Source: Prolixibacteraceae bacterium (lineage in GTDB: Bacteria > Bacteroidota > Bacteroidia > Bacteroidales > Prolixibacteraceae). From it: DNA of 64,000 nt. Both the position numbers and the translations under genes were made by a program. The notes below the pieces were generated by a model. It ran no database searches, had not been told where the DNA came from, and was given only the letters and a program-made list of their open reading frames with translations. Below, one piece after another: positions 1 to 10,040 of the stretch (the first letter of the stretch is position 1; each line of letters opens with the position of its first letter). The stretch lies in contig DOAQ01000012.1 of assembly GCA_003506435.1 (NCBI GenBank), positions 1 to 64,000 on the forward strand, read 5' to 3'.

Positions 1-27
1 GAGGATGACCTTTTGGACACCCTCTTT
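1..27. terminator. Hairpin at the window edge, probable bidirectional terminator
   Basis: Bases 1-10 and 15-24 pair at 8 of 10 positions around a TTTT loop, and a short T run follows on the plus strand. It lies 24 bases past the stop of asd, which reads leftward. The right arm (GGACACCCTC) closely resembles the right arm of the composite repeat at 48977-48995, so this may be the visible edge of another copy. The window cuts the element, so its full extent is unknown. Confidence 0.5.
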
Positions 28-50
28 AATGTATTTTATTTCTATCGTAA

Positions 51-1061
51 TTACTTCACTTCTCCGTTGGCAATCAGCCATTCAGCAATTTGCACTGCAT
101 TCAGGGCTGCTCCCTTTTTAATTTGGTCGCCCACACACCAGAAAGTCAATCCTTTTGGATTGGTAACATCTTTGCGGATACGGCCAACATACACATCATC
201 TTTCCCTGAAATGAACAAAGGCATCGGGTATTTTTTCTCGGCAGGAACGTCCAATACGGTCAATCCTTCAAGATTTGCCATTGCTTCTTTTACTTGCTGA
301 ATATCCAACACTTCTTCTGTTTCGACCCATACAGCTTCGGAATGTGCCCGTGCAACCGGAATACGGATACAGGTAGCGCTCACTTCAGCGTTGGTGTGCA
401 TAATTTTCTTGGTTTCCCAATTCATTTTCATTTCCTCTTTGGTGTAGTCGTTATCCAGGAACACATCAATCTGAGGGATGATATTCATTGCCAACTGGTA
501 CGGGAATTTCGCGATGGTTGGTTCTTCGCCGTTTGCAACCTGTTTTACCTGGGTTTCAAGTTCAGCAATTCCTTGTGCACCGGCGCCACTGGCAGCCTGA
601 TAAGTAGCTACATGTACCCGCACAATCTTCGACATATCGTTGATCGGCTTCAGCGCAACAACCATTTGGATAGTCGAGCAATTCGGGTTGGCAATAATAT
701 TACGCGGACGGTTCAGGCTGTCTTCCGGGTTCACTTCGGGAACCACCAGTGGCACATCGTCGTCGTAACGAAAAGCGCTCGAATTATCGATCATAATAGC
801 GCCGTATTTAGTAATTGTAGTTGCAAATTCTTTAGAAATCGAAGCACCAGCCGATGTAAGGGCAATATCAATGTCCTTAAAATCATCGTTGTGCTTCAAC
901 TCCTTTACTGTCAGTTTCTGACCTTTAAAGTTATACACGTTTCCGGCACTGCGGGCCGAACCAAACAAAACCAACTCATCAAGCGGAAAATTCCTTTCTT
1001 CAAGAACTTTTAGGAACTCCTGTCCCACCGCTCCACTTGCACCTACAACCGCAATCTTCAT
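51..1061 (-). CDS. asd: Aspartate-semialdehyde dehydrogenase
   Basis: This 336-residue cytoplasmic enzyme reduces aspartyl-4-phosphate to aspartate semialdehyde with NADPH, the branch point to lysine, threonine and methionine. The N-terminus carries the nucleotide-binding loop GASGAVGQ (residues 7-14). The catalytic cysteine is Cys128 in the motif NPNCST, and the family's GAGAQG segment follows at about residue 159. A histidine in RAHSE near residue 245 matches the general base. Length and motif order are normal for the family. The preceding enzyme of the pathway, aspartate kinase, is encoded far away at 53603-54859, so the two are not in one operon here. The gene stands alone between a terminator hairpin and a divergent secreted-protein gene. 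Confidence 0.97.
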   Translation of the reverse strand: MKIAVVGASGAVGQEFLKVLEERNFPLDELVLFGSARSAGNVYNFKGQKLTVKELKHNDDFKDIDIALTSAGASISKEFATTITKYGAIMIDNSSAFRYDDDVPLVVPEVNPEDSLNRPRNIIANPNCSTIQMVVALKPINDMSKIVRVHVATYQAASGAGAQGIAELETQVKQVANGEEPTIAKFPYQLAMNIIPQIDVFLDNDYTKEEMKMNWETKKIMHTNAEVSATCIRIPVARAHSEAVWVETEEVLDIQQVKEAMANLEGLTVLDVPAEKKYPMPLFISGKDDVYVGRIRKDVTNPKGLTFWCVGDQIKKGAALNAVQIAEWLIANGEVK

Positions 1062-1225
1062 TTTTTCTGAGAAATTAATTTTTGTTTTTAAAATGAGTTA
1101 AAAATATTCTTATTGTTACAACTACTTGTGAAAAATTCTTGTTAAATTAGTTTATCGATTTTTCATACTCAAGTCTGTAACAATTAGTTTGCAATAATAG
1201 TTTATTGCTTTTAATTTTTAAGCCA

Positions 1226-3970
1226 ATGACACGAATTATTTGTACATTATACTTTCTGGTTCTCTTTTTTTTAACAATCACAACCCGTGGTGAAGAGATC
1301 TGGAACGAATCGTTTGCTTTTCCCAATAAAGGTTTTTGGGGCAACTCCGGCGGAACAAGCATTCATTCCGACATGTCGGATATAACAAAACAGAGTTTCG
1401 GAGTTTTGGCTTACCAACATACCACCGAAGGCAAAGAAGATACTTCATTCCTGTTCGACTTTGAAAACCAGCAGCTAACAGGGTGGATTTCAGCAGACGA
1501 CTGGATGATCAGTTCCGAAGGAAAAATAAACGGAAATTTTTCGCTGCGACACTCGTCCAAAGCGACCAACCCGGAAAGTGTGATTTTCTGCCCCATGAAC
1601 CTCGATTTGGCGGCAGCCGATTACCGATGGAACATTACCTTGAAAAATGGCAACTGGGACCCTTCGTCGAGCAACCGATTCTGGCATTACCTGTTGTCCG
1701 ATTCTTCCAATCCGGCAATACTGAATGGCTGGGCTGTGGGGGTAAATATTACCGGCAGCAGCGATCTGCTTGAACTTTGGCGCTTTAAAAACGGACGTCC
1801 CGACAGTCTGATTGTACAAAGTAATTTGGTTTGGAAGGCAAATACCCAAATACAGATCGAAGTAGAACGAAAAGGACCGGGACAATGGTCGGTTTGCTCC
1901 CGCGATATTTCCGGAGGCAAAACAAAACCCGCAGAAGGAACCGATTCCTCAACTTTCGGGTTCAATTTTATCGGCCTGCATTTCGATTATACGAGTACCC
2001 GCGCAGGACAACTTTGGGCCGATGATATCGCAATTACTGAGCTTCCGGGTCCTCCTTTCATTCAAAAAATAACTGTTTTAAATGAAGAGCAACTGGAACT
2101 GGTCTTCAACAAGAAAATAGCCCCCGCATCGGTAAAAATTCAAAATTTTAAACTTGTTTCGGATTTGGGAAACCAGCTTCAGATTATAGCAGCGGGAATA
2201 AAATCAGAATCTTCAGAAACAATTGAATTAACGACAAAAAAACCTTCCGAATTTAACATGCAACTTATGGTTTCAGGAATTTCTGATCAGTCAGGGTTGC
2301 AGATGGCGCCCGATACACTCGCGTTTTGCTGGGTACTCCCCTGCCGGGAACATTCGCTGGTCGTAAACGAAATTTTTGCCGATCCCAATCCCGTACAGGG
2401 TCTGCCTGAATTCGAGTACCTGGAACTTTTCAACCGGACAGGTTTTCCCGTTTCGTTGTCAGACGCAATTTTAAAAGCTGATGAGAAAGAATGTTCGTTT
2501 GAAATAGCGCCGTTGTATCCCGGAAAATATCTCTTATTGACAAATACGGAAGGCGCCGCCCTTTTTGAAAATTCAGTTGGTATGAAAAACTTTCCTTCGT
2601 TGCGGAACAGCGGCGCGAAAATCAGTATCGAAACTTCGGACGGACTGCTTATTGATGAAATAAGCTACAACGATAGTTGGTATGCCAACGAGGACAAGAA
2701 AAACGGCGGCTGGTCGCTCGAACGGATTGATCCGGACCGATTTTGCAACCAGCCGGAAAACTGGCAAACTTCCGTCAATGAAAAAGGCGGTACGCCAGGT
2801 CAGGAAAATTCGGTAAAAAGAAGAAATATTGACCAGCTTCCTGCAAAAATTACTTTTTTGGATGTGGTTTCGGCAAACCAGTTAAAACTACTTTTTTCGG
2901 AAAGCATTGCGCCGGATTCGCTGAAAAACCCTGAAAGTTATCTGGTCAATCCGGCAATCGGACATCCGTCGCGAATTGACACAAACAGTTCATCAGAAGT
3001 GCTTCTGAGTTTTTCAGAAAACTTCATTCCCAATACAAACTATTCGTTGCAGGTTTCCGGATTGACTGATGAATGCGGAAACATCACAGAGAACAAAAAA
3101 TATAATTTTGAACTGCAACAACTGGATGCAGGCGATATTTTAATTTCTGAAGTTTTGTTTAATCCCTACCCGGGAGGCGCCGATTTTGTTGAAATTTACA
3201 ATCATTCGGAGAAAAAGGTTAACCTGAAGAACCTGTGTCTGGCAAACCGCGATGACCAGTCGGAACTGAAAGAAGTTCGCAAACTTTGCGATGACGACCG
3301 TTGGGTTCAGCCCGGCGGGTATGTTTTGTGTACCGGCGATTCATCTGCTGTCCATCCCTTTTATTACACCCCTTGCCCGGAATGTTTCTGCGAAACGGCA
3401 TCGTTCCCTTCTTTTCCTGACGACCGGGGAACGGTGGTTTTGCTCAACGATTCGCTGCAAATTCTTGATGAATTTCAGTATTCCGAAAAGTTGCATCATC
3501 CGCTGCTTGATGATTGTGAAGGAGTTTCGCTGGAACGGCTGTCGTTTGAGTCGCCAACAGCAAGTGCCGCTAACTGGCATTCGGCCGCTTCATCAGTTGG
3601 TTTTGCCACGCCCGGCTATGCCAATTCGCAACAACGGGAAGATTTGCAACCCATGAAAAATATTGTGCTTTCCCCTGAAGTTTTTTCACCCAACAACGAC
3701 GGCTACAACGACCGGTTACTGATTCATTACCAACTGGAGAAACCGGGTTATTCGGGCAATGTGAAAATTTACGATTCGCAGGGACGACTAATCAACCATC
3801 TGGTGAAGAATGAAATTCTGGGGCAGGAAGGAGAATGGCATTGGGACGGAGAAAAGGCAGACAATACGCGGCCCGGATTGGGAATTTACATTGTGCTGGT
3901 CGAATTTTTCGACATGAACGGAAATGTAAAAAAATACCGGAAAATCTGTACGCTGACTGACCGCTTATAG
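1226..3970 (+). CDS. Secreted lamin-tail-domain protein with a C-terminal sorting/FlgD-like domain
   Basis: The protein is about 914 residues long. I place the start at the ATG at 1226 rather than a TTG seven codons upstream, because a clean signal peptide (MTRIICTLYFLVLFFLTITT) begins there. An N-terminal jelly-roll-like region of about 270 residues is followed by two units, each an Ig-like adhesion domain (about 278-375 and 540-630) plus a lamin-tail domain (about 377-530 and 637-790, starting VNEIFADPNP and LISEVLFNPY). The last 100 residues (FSPNNDGYNDRL, then GIYIVLVEF) resemble CHU_C/FlgD-Ig tails that often accompany type IX secretion in Bacteroidota. It is probably exported and surface-bound; the ligand is unknown. 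It ends 10 bases before the convergent mutS. Confidence 0.85.
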   Translation: MTRIICTLYFLVLFFLTITTRGEEIWNESFAFPNKGFWGNSGGTSIHSDMSDITKQSFGVLAYQHTTEGKEDTSFLFDFENQQLTGWISADDWMISSEGKINGNFSLRHSSKATNPESVIFCPMNLDLAAADYRWNITLKNGNWDPSSSNRFWHYLLSDSSNPAILNGWAVGVNITGSSDLLELWRFKNGRPDSLIVQSNLVWKANTQIQIEVERKGPGQWSVCSRDISGGKTKPAEGTDSSTFGFNFIGLHFDYTSTRAGQLWADDIAITELPGPPFIQKITVLNEEQLELVFNKKIAPASVKIQNFKLVSDLGNQLQIIAAGIKSESSETIELTTKKPSEFNMQLMVSGISDQSGLQMAPDTLAFCWVLPCREHSLVVNEIFADPNPVQGLPEFEYLELFNRTGFPVSLSDAILKADEKECSFEIAPLYPGKYLLLTNTEGAALFENSVGMKNFPSLRNSGAKISIETSDGLLIDEISYNDSWYANEDKKNGGWSLERIDPDRFCNQPENWQTSVNEKGGTPGQENSVKRRNIDQLPAKITFLDVVSANQLKLLFSESIAPDSLKNPESYLVNPAIGHPSRIDTNSSSEVLLSFSENFIPNTNYSLQVSGLTDECGNITENKKYNFELQQLDAGDILISEVLFNPYPGGADFVEIYNHSEKKVNLKNLCLANRDDQSELKEVRKLCDDDRWVQPGGYVLCTGDSSAVHPFYYTPCPECFCETASFPSFPDDRGTVVLLNDSLQILDEFQYSEKLHHPLLDDCEGVSLERLSFESPTASAANWHSAASSVGFATPGYANSQQREDLQPMKNIVLSPEVFSPNNDGYNDRLLIHYQLEKPGYSGNVKIYDSQGRLINHLVKNEILGQEGEWHWDGEKADNTRPGLGIYIVLVEFFDMNGNVKKYRKICTLTDRL

Positions 3971-3980
3971 AACGAAAAAA

Positions 3981-6596
3981 CTAAAGTCCGGTAATCTTTT
4001 TTATCCCGTTTAACTTGTTCAGCGCCTCAATGGGTGTAAGGTTGTTGATGTCGAGGTTTTTTATCTCGTCGCGGATTTGTTTCAGCCCCGGGTCGTCCAA
4101 TTGAAAAAAGCTCATCTGAAAACCTTCGCGGTGTTCGGCCATGCCGGTTAATGGCTTGGTCAATTTGTCCTTTTTCTGCGCTCCCTCCAGTTCAAGTAGT
4201 ATTTCATTGGCTCGTTTAACCACCGATGTTGGCATTCCGGCCATGCGCGCCACATGGATACCAAAACTGTGGTTGCTGCCACCTCGAACCAGCTTCCGCA
4301 GGAAAATCACCTTGTTGCCCATTTCGCGAATGGTAACATTGAAATTCTTCACACGGGCAAATGATTTTTCCATCTCGTTCAACTCGTGGTAATGGGTGGC
4401 AAACAAGGTTTTTGCCCGGGCTTTCGGGTGCTCGTGAATATACTCAACAATCGACCACGCAATGGAAATGCCATCGTAGGTTGACGTTCCGCGGCCCAGT
4501 TCGTCAAGCAAAATAAGGCTGCGGTCGGAAAGGTTGTTCAGGATGCTGGCCGCTTCGTTCATCTCAACCATGAAGGTTGATTCTCCCAACGAAATATTGT
4601 CGGAAGCCCCAACGCGGGTGAAAATTTTATCGACATAACCGATTTTTGCTTCTTTCGCAGGCACAAAACTGCCGATCTGTGCCATCAGCACAATCAGTGC
4701 GGTTTGCCGCAAAAGCGCCGATTTACCAGCCATGTTCGGGCCGGTGATAATAATGATCTGCTGGTCGTCGGTGTCGAGAAACACATCGTTGGCAATGTAC
4801 GGTTCGCCAATGGGCAATTGCTGTTCAATCACCGGGTGGCGGCCATCTTTTATATCAATAATTCTTGAATCGTTGATTTCGGGTCTGAAATATTCGTTCT
4901 CGATGGACGAAGTGGCAAACGAAAGCAGGCAGTCGATCTGCGCCAGCATCGATGCGTTCAACTGAATGGCCGCGATGTATTCCGAAAGGGCAACGACCAA
5001 TTGGTTGAACAGGTTCAATTCGAGCGAAAGGATCTTTTCTTCCGCCCCGAGAATTTTTGTTTCGTATTCCTTCAGTTCCTCGGTAATATAGCGTTCGGCG
5101 CCCACCAGGGTTTGTTTTCGTATCCAGTCCGTAGGAACTTTATCTTTGTGCGTGTTGCGAACCTCGATGTAATAGCCGAACACATTATTAAATGCAATTT
5201 TTAATGAAGAAATGCCCGTCCGTTGCGACTCGCGTTCCTGCATTTGTACCAGGTAATCTTTTCCTGAATAGGCAATTTTCCGCAGGTCGTCAAGCTCTTC
5301 CGAAACACCGTCGGCAATTACCCGGCCTTTGTTCATCAACATCGGCGGATCGGGATGAATTTCCTTTTCAATCCGCTGCCGGATTGATTCGCAGGGATTG
5401 AGTTGCTCAGCAAAACGCATTAACCCGGCATTTCCGGAATTGGCGCACAATTCTTTAATCGGAACAATTGCCCGCAGTGCGTGTTTCAGTTGCACCACTT
5501 CACGCGGATTAATGCGGGCCACGGCTACTTTCCCGATGATGCGTTCCAAATCGCCCACCTGTCGGAGTTGCTCTTCAATCTCCGTTTTCAGTTCCAAATG
5601 CCGGGTGAAATGCTGCACAATGTCAAGCCGGTTGTTGATTGCCGAAACTTCTTTCAACGGAAGAACAATCCAGCGTTTCAAAAGGCGCGCGCCCATCGGC
5701 GAGATGGTTTTGTCAATTACCTGCACCAGCGTTTTTGCCCCTTCGTTGATCGAATTAAACAGTTCGAGGTTGCGAATGGTGAAGCGGTCGAGCCAAACGT
5801 ATTTGTCCTCCTCGATGCGCGACAAACCCGAAACATGGCCCAGATTGGTATGCTGCGTGAGGTCAAGATAATGCAGGATGGCGCCCGATGCAACGATCCC
5901 GTAATTCAGGCTTTGCACCCCAAACCCTTTCAGCGATTTGGTTTCGAAATGACGCAACAGGCGGTCGAGCGCAGCATCTTCGGTATACACCCAGTCTTCG
6001 AGCGTATACGTGTAAAATTTTCCGCCAAATAAAGCCGTAAATTCCTTTCCTTTTCCTTTCTGAAATAAAACTTCCTTGGGTTGAAACGAATTCAGCAGCT
6101 TGTCGATGTACTCAAAACTTCCCTGAGCCGTCAGAAATTCGCCGGTCGAAATGTCGAGAAAGGCAACTCCCGCCATGTTTTTATCGAAATGGACGGAAGC
6201 AAGAAAATTATTTTCACGGTGTTCGAGAATATTATCATTGATGGAAACACCGGGTGTCACCAGTTCGGTAATCCCGCGTTTGACAATGTTTTTGGTCATT
6301 TTCGGGTCTTCGAGCTGCTCGCAGATGGCCACCCGCTGCCCGGCCCGAACCAGCTTGGGCAAATAGGTATCCAGCGCGTGATACGGAAATCCGGCCAATT
6401 CCACGGAACTGGCAGACCCGTTGGCCCGGCGTGTCAGGGTGATCCCCAATATCTCAGCCGCTTTGATGGCATCTTCCCCAAACGTTTCGTAAAAATCGCC
6501 TACACGGAACAACAAAACTGCGTCCGGATGTTTATCTTTTACAGCATAATACTGTTTCATCAACGGCGTTTCCACGTATTTTCTTGAAGTTGTCAA
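3981..6596 (-). CDS. mutS: DNA mismatch repair protein MutS
   Basis: An 871-residue mismatch-recognition ATPase. The N-terminal mismatch-binding domain shows the family signature FRVGDFYETFGEDA, where the Phe of the F-x-E motif contacts the mispair. The ABC-type ATPase at the C-terminus has Walker A GPNMAGKS near residue 620 and Walker B with the signature LILLDELGRGTSTYDG near residue 697. The C-terminal tail carries a short helix-turn-helix-like dimerisation segment. Length matches MutS1 rather than the shorter MutS2. A perfect Bacteroidota -7 element (TAnnTTTG) lies about 35 bases upstream. The gene is transcribed alone, convergent with the lamin-tail gene. Confidence 0.98.
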   Translation of the reverse strand: MTTSRKYVETPLMKQYYAVKDKHPDAVLLFRVGDFYETFGEDAIKAAEILGITLTRRANGSASSVELAGFPYHALDTYLPKLVRAGQRVAICEQLEDPKMTKNIVKRGITELVTPGVSINDNILEHRENNFLASVHFDKNMAGVAFLDISTGEFLTAQGSFEYIDKLLNSFQPKEVLFQKGKGKEFTALFGGKFYTYTLEDWVYTEDAALDRLLRHFETKSLKGFGVQSLNYGIVASGAILHYLDLTQHTNLGHVSGLSRIEEDKYVWLDRFTIRNLELFNSINEGAKTLVQVIDKTISPMGARLLKRWIVLPLKEVSAINNRLDIVQHFTRHLELKTEIEEQLRQVGDLERIIGKVAVARINPREVVQLKHALRAIVPIKELCANSGNAGLMRFAEQLNPCESIRQRIEKEIHPDPPMLMNKGRVIADGVSEELDDLRKIAYSGKDYLVQMQERESQRTGISSLKIAFNNVFGYYIEVRNTHKDKVPTDWIRKQTLVGAERYITEELKEYETKILGAEEKILSLELNLFNQLVVALSEYIAAIQLNASMLAQIDCLLSFATSSIENEYFRPEINDSRIIDIKDGRHPVIEQQLPIGEPYIANDVFLDTDDQQIIIITGPNMAGKSALLRQTALIVLMAQIGSFVPAKEAKIGYVDKIFTRVGASDNISLGESTFMVEMNEAASILNNLSDRSLILLDELGRGTSTYDGISIAWSIVEYIHEHPKARAKTLFATHYHELNEMEKSFARVKNFNVTIREMGNKVIFLRKLVRGGSNHSFGIHVARMAGMPTSVVKRANEILLELEGAQKKDKLTKPLTGMAEHREGFQMSFFQLDDPGLKQIRDEIKNLDINNLTPIEALNKLNGIKKITGL

Positions 6597-6630
6597 AACC
6601 TGCGTTTTTAAATTATTTCTGAATCAAAAA

Positions 6631-6661
6631 CAAAGATAACCGTTTCGAAGATGGAAGGAAA
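6631..6661 (-). promoter_or_regulatory. Probable mutS promoter
   Basis: On the minus strand, TATCTTTG (plus coordinates 6631-6638) matches the Bacteroidota -7 consensus TAnnTTTG exactly. A TTTC at 6658-6661 stands 19 bases upstream, one base off the -33 TTTG consensus. The start codon of mutS follows about 35 bases downstream. Confidence 0.6.
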
Positions 6662-6738
6662 TAAACCTGCGGATTGTTCATTCAAACTTTTCAACAGATG
6701 TTAAAAATCAAAGAAAAGGCCTGTGGTTTGGAATATTC

Positions 6739-9177
6739 CTATTTGGTAAGTTCTTCTATCTTTTTGATTTGCTGTTTGGGATATTCTTCTTCCGGTTTCA
6801 GTTTGAGGGCTTTTTGGTAGTAAAAACTGGCTTTGGCAAAGTCGCCCAGATAAAAAGCATCGTCGGCAATTCGAAGCTCATCGAGGTAAGCTTTGTTTAT
6901 TTTATCGTTTTGCTGAAGTTCCAGCACTTTCTGAATATTTTCAATCCGCCCTTTGGCATACCCATCATCCGGTTTTACTTCCAATGCTTTATTATACTGA
7001 TATTTGGCGACTGAAAAATTTTCATCGTAATACGCATTATCGGCTATTTCAATGATCTCAATGTATTTCTTTTCATTTTCTTCACGGAGAATCTCTGCTT
7101 CAATTTTTGCAATCGCATCCAGTTGCTTTTTCGGGTATTCTTCTTTCGGGCTTACTTTTTGCGCATTCTGATAAAAGAACCGGGCAACTGAAAAATTACC
7201 GTTTTGGAATGCCTCGTTTGCCTTCTGTACATGCTCCTGATACTGGTTGTTGCTTTCATCAGCCTGTCGCGCTTTCAGGAACTGAGCAATTTTATCGATC
7301 TGCTTGAGGGAATATTCATCGTTTGGTTGCATTGCCAGCGCCCGTTGATAATAAACTCTCGACACCGAATAATCCCCTTTATTGAAAGCATCGTCAGCCT
7401 GCTTTTGTAAGTTCTGAAAAAGCAACAATTGTTCTTTTTCAGATTTCGACAGTCCGCTTTTTATTTCGTCGGTGATCATCTGCCGCATTGTATCTTTTTG
7501 GGCTTTTTGTTCCAGCTCCTTGCGCACCGACTGCGAATACAAATCGTCAATGGCCCTCAGTTGATTGTACGGGTAGGCTTCGTCGGGTTTATACAGGAAA
7601 GCGCGTTTGTAATATACTCTTGCTTCGGTATATCTTGCTGCCCTAAAATGTTCGTCAGCAAGGTTGATGGCCTCTGAATATTGAGTCTCTGTGCGGTTGC
7701 TCAGTATTTCCCTGTAATCTGTTTTCACCTGACCCTGAATTTCTTTTAGTTCTTTCAGTTTTTCTTTTGGATAACTTTCATACGGCTTCAGGTTGGTAGC
7801 CAATTCATAATTTAATGCAGCCTCCTGGTAATTTTTATTTTTAAAAGCCAGATCGGCCCGTTTGATAACCGACAGGTAATCAGCCTGAGTTTGTTCGACT
7901 TTCCCGGTTGTTTTTAGAATGTTGTCGTGCTTCTGCCGGATGTCGGTAATTTTACTGACGGAAAATTTTGACGCAGGTTTTAGTTTTGCAGCTTCTTCAT
8001 ATTTTTTAATCGCTTCAGCAAACAGGTTCTGGTCCTCAAAAGCCTTGGCTTGTTTAATCAGTTCATCATAAGGTTCTTCAATACTGCGGATCAGGGAATC
8101 GCATTTCGCGATCTGTTTCAGCGGATACCGATCGTCAGGAATTAATTCGTTGCCCCGCTGATAAAGCGCCAGTGCATTCCGGTATTCCTGACCCATGTAT
8201 TCACGATCGGCATCGCCTATCATGCGTTCGTAAAGTTTCAGGTTTTTGGCACGGTTCTCCTGCGATTGTTTCACAAAATTGATGAGTTGCTCCACATCAC
8301 CTGATTTTTCGGGCCAGCTACGTGCTGCTTCGCTGTAATAGGTGACAGCAAGCTCAAACTGGTTTTGCTGAATTGAAAGATTTGCATTCGCAATAGCTTT
8401 GTAAAAATTTCGGGTTTTTACCTGACGTAATGAATCCTGTTTTTGCCGCGCACGTTCTTCCAACTGTTCTTTTGCGGCATTTTGCTTTTCAACTAAATCG
8501 TAAATAAAATCAAGCTGTTTCTTTGCATATTCTTTTTCAGGCAGAACCAGCAAAGCCCATTCATAATACCTGCCGGCCTTGTTGTATATTCCTGAATTGA
8601 ACGCTTCATCGGCTTTTTCAATGTACAACTTGTATTGTTCTTCGTTTGAAATCCCTTTTCTTTTAAAATGAAAATCTTCCAGGTCGTCGAGATAAGCAAG
8701 GTCGTGTTTTACCTGAAAAACACTGTCGATGTAATCAACCTTGCTTTCGGCATACGCGCTTTTACCAACTATTTTCAAGGCATTCAGATAATAGTTTTTG
8801 GCTTCTTCGAGCTTATTTGTTTTAAAAAAGAAATCAGCCCTTTCGATGCTCGATTCGTACGCCTTGTTTACCAGCATGATTGAATCGATTTTCTGAATTT
8901 GTCGGAGAGGGTAATTCTTTACTGGGTCCATTTCCAGCGCTTTTTGGTAATTGCCTTTCGCTTCGGAAAAATTCTTGTTGTTGAAATCAAAATCCCCTTT
9001 CGAAATAAATCCCTGATATTGGTTTTCAATCCGCTTTTGGATGGACTCTGAATTCTGGATATTTTGCGAAGCAACAGGCAACGGGGAAAAAATATAGACA
9101 CTCATCAAAAGGATGATCAGAAGAGTATTCCGAGAAACTACTATTTTGGTATAACAATCACATTTACAATTACTCAT
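6739..9177 (-). CDS. Exported protein of twelve TPR-like repeats
   Basis: About 812 residues. I choose the ATG at 9177 because a hydrophobic export signal (LLIILLMSVYIFSPLPVAS) lies just inside it and AGGGAAAA stands upstream; the longer reading frame begins at a TTG with no signal. The mature part is made of twelve modules of about 60-70 residues, each with the pattern AD-x-AF-x-x-x-x-(Y/F)-x-x-A-x-x-YY-x-x-AL, then P-x-x-x-YP-x-x-QI-x-x-I. These are tetratricopeptide-type helical hairpins joined by longer linkers, forming a superhelical protein-binding scaffold, presumably periplasmic. The protein ends with the last repeat and has no further domain. Partners are not evident from neighbours. 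Confidence 0.85.
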   Translation of the reverse strand: MSNCKCDCYTKIVVSRNTLLIILLMSVYIFSPLPVASQNIQNSESIQKRIENQYQGFISKGDFDFNNKNFSEAKGNYQKALEMDPVKNYPLRQIQKIDSIMLVNKAYESSIERADFFFKTNKLEEAKNYYLNALKIVGKSAYAESKVDYIDSVFQVKHDLAYLDDLEDFHFKRKGISNEEQYKLYIEKADEAFNSGIYNKAGRYYEWALLVLPEKEYAKKQLDFIYDLVEKQNAAKEQLEERARQKQDSLRQVKTRNFYKAIANANLSIQQNQFELAVTYYSEAARSWPEKSGDVEQLINFVKQSQENRAKNLKLYERMIGDADREYMGQEYRNALALYQRGNELIPDDRYPLKQIAKCDSLIRSIEEPYDELIKQAKAFEDQNLFAEAIKKYEEAAKLKPASKFSVSKITDIRQKHDNILKTTGKVEQTQADYLSVIKRADLAFKNKNYQEAALNYELATNLKPYESYPKEKLKELKEIQGQVKTDYREILSNRTETQYSEAINLADEHFRAARYTEARVYYKRAFLYKPDEAYPYNQLRAIDDLYSQSVRKELEQKAQKDTMRQMITDEIKSGLSKSEKEQLLLFQNLQKQADDAFNKGDYSVSRVYYQRALAMQPNDEYSLKQIDKIAQFLKARQADESNNQYQEHVQKANEAFQNGNFSVARFFYQNAQKVSPKEEYPKKQLDAIAKIEAEILREENEKKYIEIIEIADNAYYDENFSVAKYQYNKALEVKPDDGYAKGRIENIQKVLELQQNDKINKAYLDELRIADDAFYLGDFAKASFYYQKALKLKPEEEYPKQQIKKIEELTK

Positions 9178-9341
9178 TGTATTTTTCCCTTTTCGTTGAA
9201 ACGGCCCCGGATAAAGTGAAATATCACTTCTGCGTGAAAATATTAATTTGACAAGAAAACTCAAACAAATATCTGACAAAAATCTTTTTTCAAATACACC
9301 ATGATCTTATGCAGATCCTTTGCCGGTTGTTCAACGGCAAT

Positions 9342-9399
9342 AAAAAAACGGTCTCAAAAGTCAGGGCATGATTGAAATGTTTCTCTTTTGAGACCGTTT
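9342..9399 (-). terminator. Intrinsic terminator
   Basis: Two perfectly complementary 15-base arms (9346-9360 and 9385-9399, AAACGGTCTCAAAAG and its complement) enclose a 24-base loop. On the minus strand a run of T follows (plus A run 9342-9348). It begins 10 bases after the stop of the gene at 9409-9951, which it should terminate. Confidence 0.8.
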
Positions 9400-9408
9400 C
9401 TGATTATT

Positions 9409-9951
9409 TTAGAAGGTCATTTGCGGCATAAAAACTTCGTTCAGGTTCATGTTTAAGATCGAAAGCGACCGGATTTCCTGTTTCTCTTTTGAAAAAACAT
9501 TTCCGCCTTTTGACAAAACAATATCTTCGAGCGTGAGGTTGCGTTTTTCATTCGAATCGTTAAACCAGATATTGGTGACTTTCAGAACATACCCGTGTGT
9601 TTGTTTTTCAATTTCGAATGTAGCATTGAACGGCATCAACAGGAACGATTCAATTTTTCTCAGTTTGAAACCGGTGCTTGCCCAGTCGAGCGGGTAATTG
9701 GTAAAAGTTCCTTTTAGTCCTTCCTTTACATTCATATTTACTTTGATGGCTTCGTTGGGTGTGTTTTTTTTCAGCAACATTCCGGCATAATTCTCAGGGC
9801 TGAACGGCATCCCAACTTGTTTTATGTAATAGATTTTCCCATTTTGGATAATAAAATCTCCAATCCGTGTAGGACTGTAAGGATTGGAAACAAACTGGGC
9901 CATCGCCTGCCCAACCGAAAGAACCAATACAAATAAAAAGAGCTTTTTCAT
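9409..9951 (-). CDS. Exported protein of unknown function
   Basis: A 180-residue protein with a clear signal peptide (MKKLFLFVLVLSVGQAMAQ, cleavage expected after AMAQ). I do not recognise the mature domain. It is rich in short beta-like stretches (VSNPYSPTRIGDFIIQNGKI) without cysteines or catalytic-looking motifs. It is a single-gene unit with its own terminator downstream, between the TPR protein and the divergent nhaA. A periplasmic or outer-membrane-associated location is inferred from the signal peptide only. Confidence 0.7.
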   Translation of the reverse strand: MKKLFLFVLVLSVGQAMAQFVSNPYSPTRIGDFIIQNGKIYYIKQVGMPFSPENYAGMLLKKNTPNEAIKVNMNVKEGLKGTFTNYPLDWASTGFKLRKIESFLLMPFNATFEIEKQTHGYVLKVTNIWFNDSNEKRNLTLEDIVLSKGGNVFSKEKQEIRSLSILNMNLNEVFMPQMTF

Positions 9952-10040
9952 GACGGTTAAGTTTTGATTTTTGTATAAAGTTAAGAATATGGGCGAAATT
10001 TTGCGGCGGGGATTAAAAATATATTTCTATCTTTTGGGTA

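Noticed and set aside
294..1013. Long plus-strand frame opposite asd
   Set aside because: It is a shadow of the asd coding sequence on the other strand, with no start context or family resemblance. Similar long shadows opposite mutS, prfB, ppk1 and the DUF2723 gene were rejected for the same reason.
9178..9279. Longer N-terminus of the TPR protein from a TTG
   Set aside because: The added residues break the signal peptide arrangement, and the ATG at 9177 has both a ribosome-binding-like sequence and an export signal.
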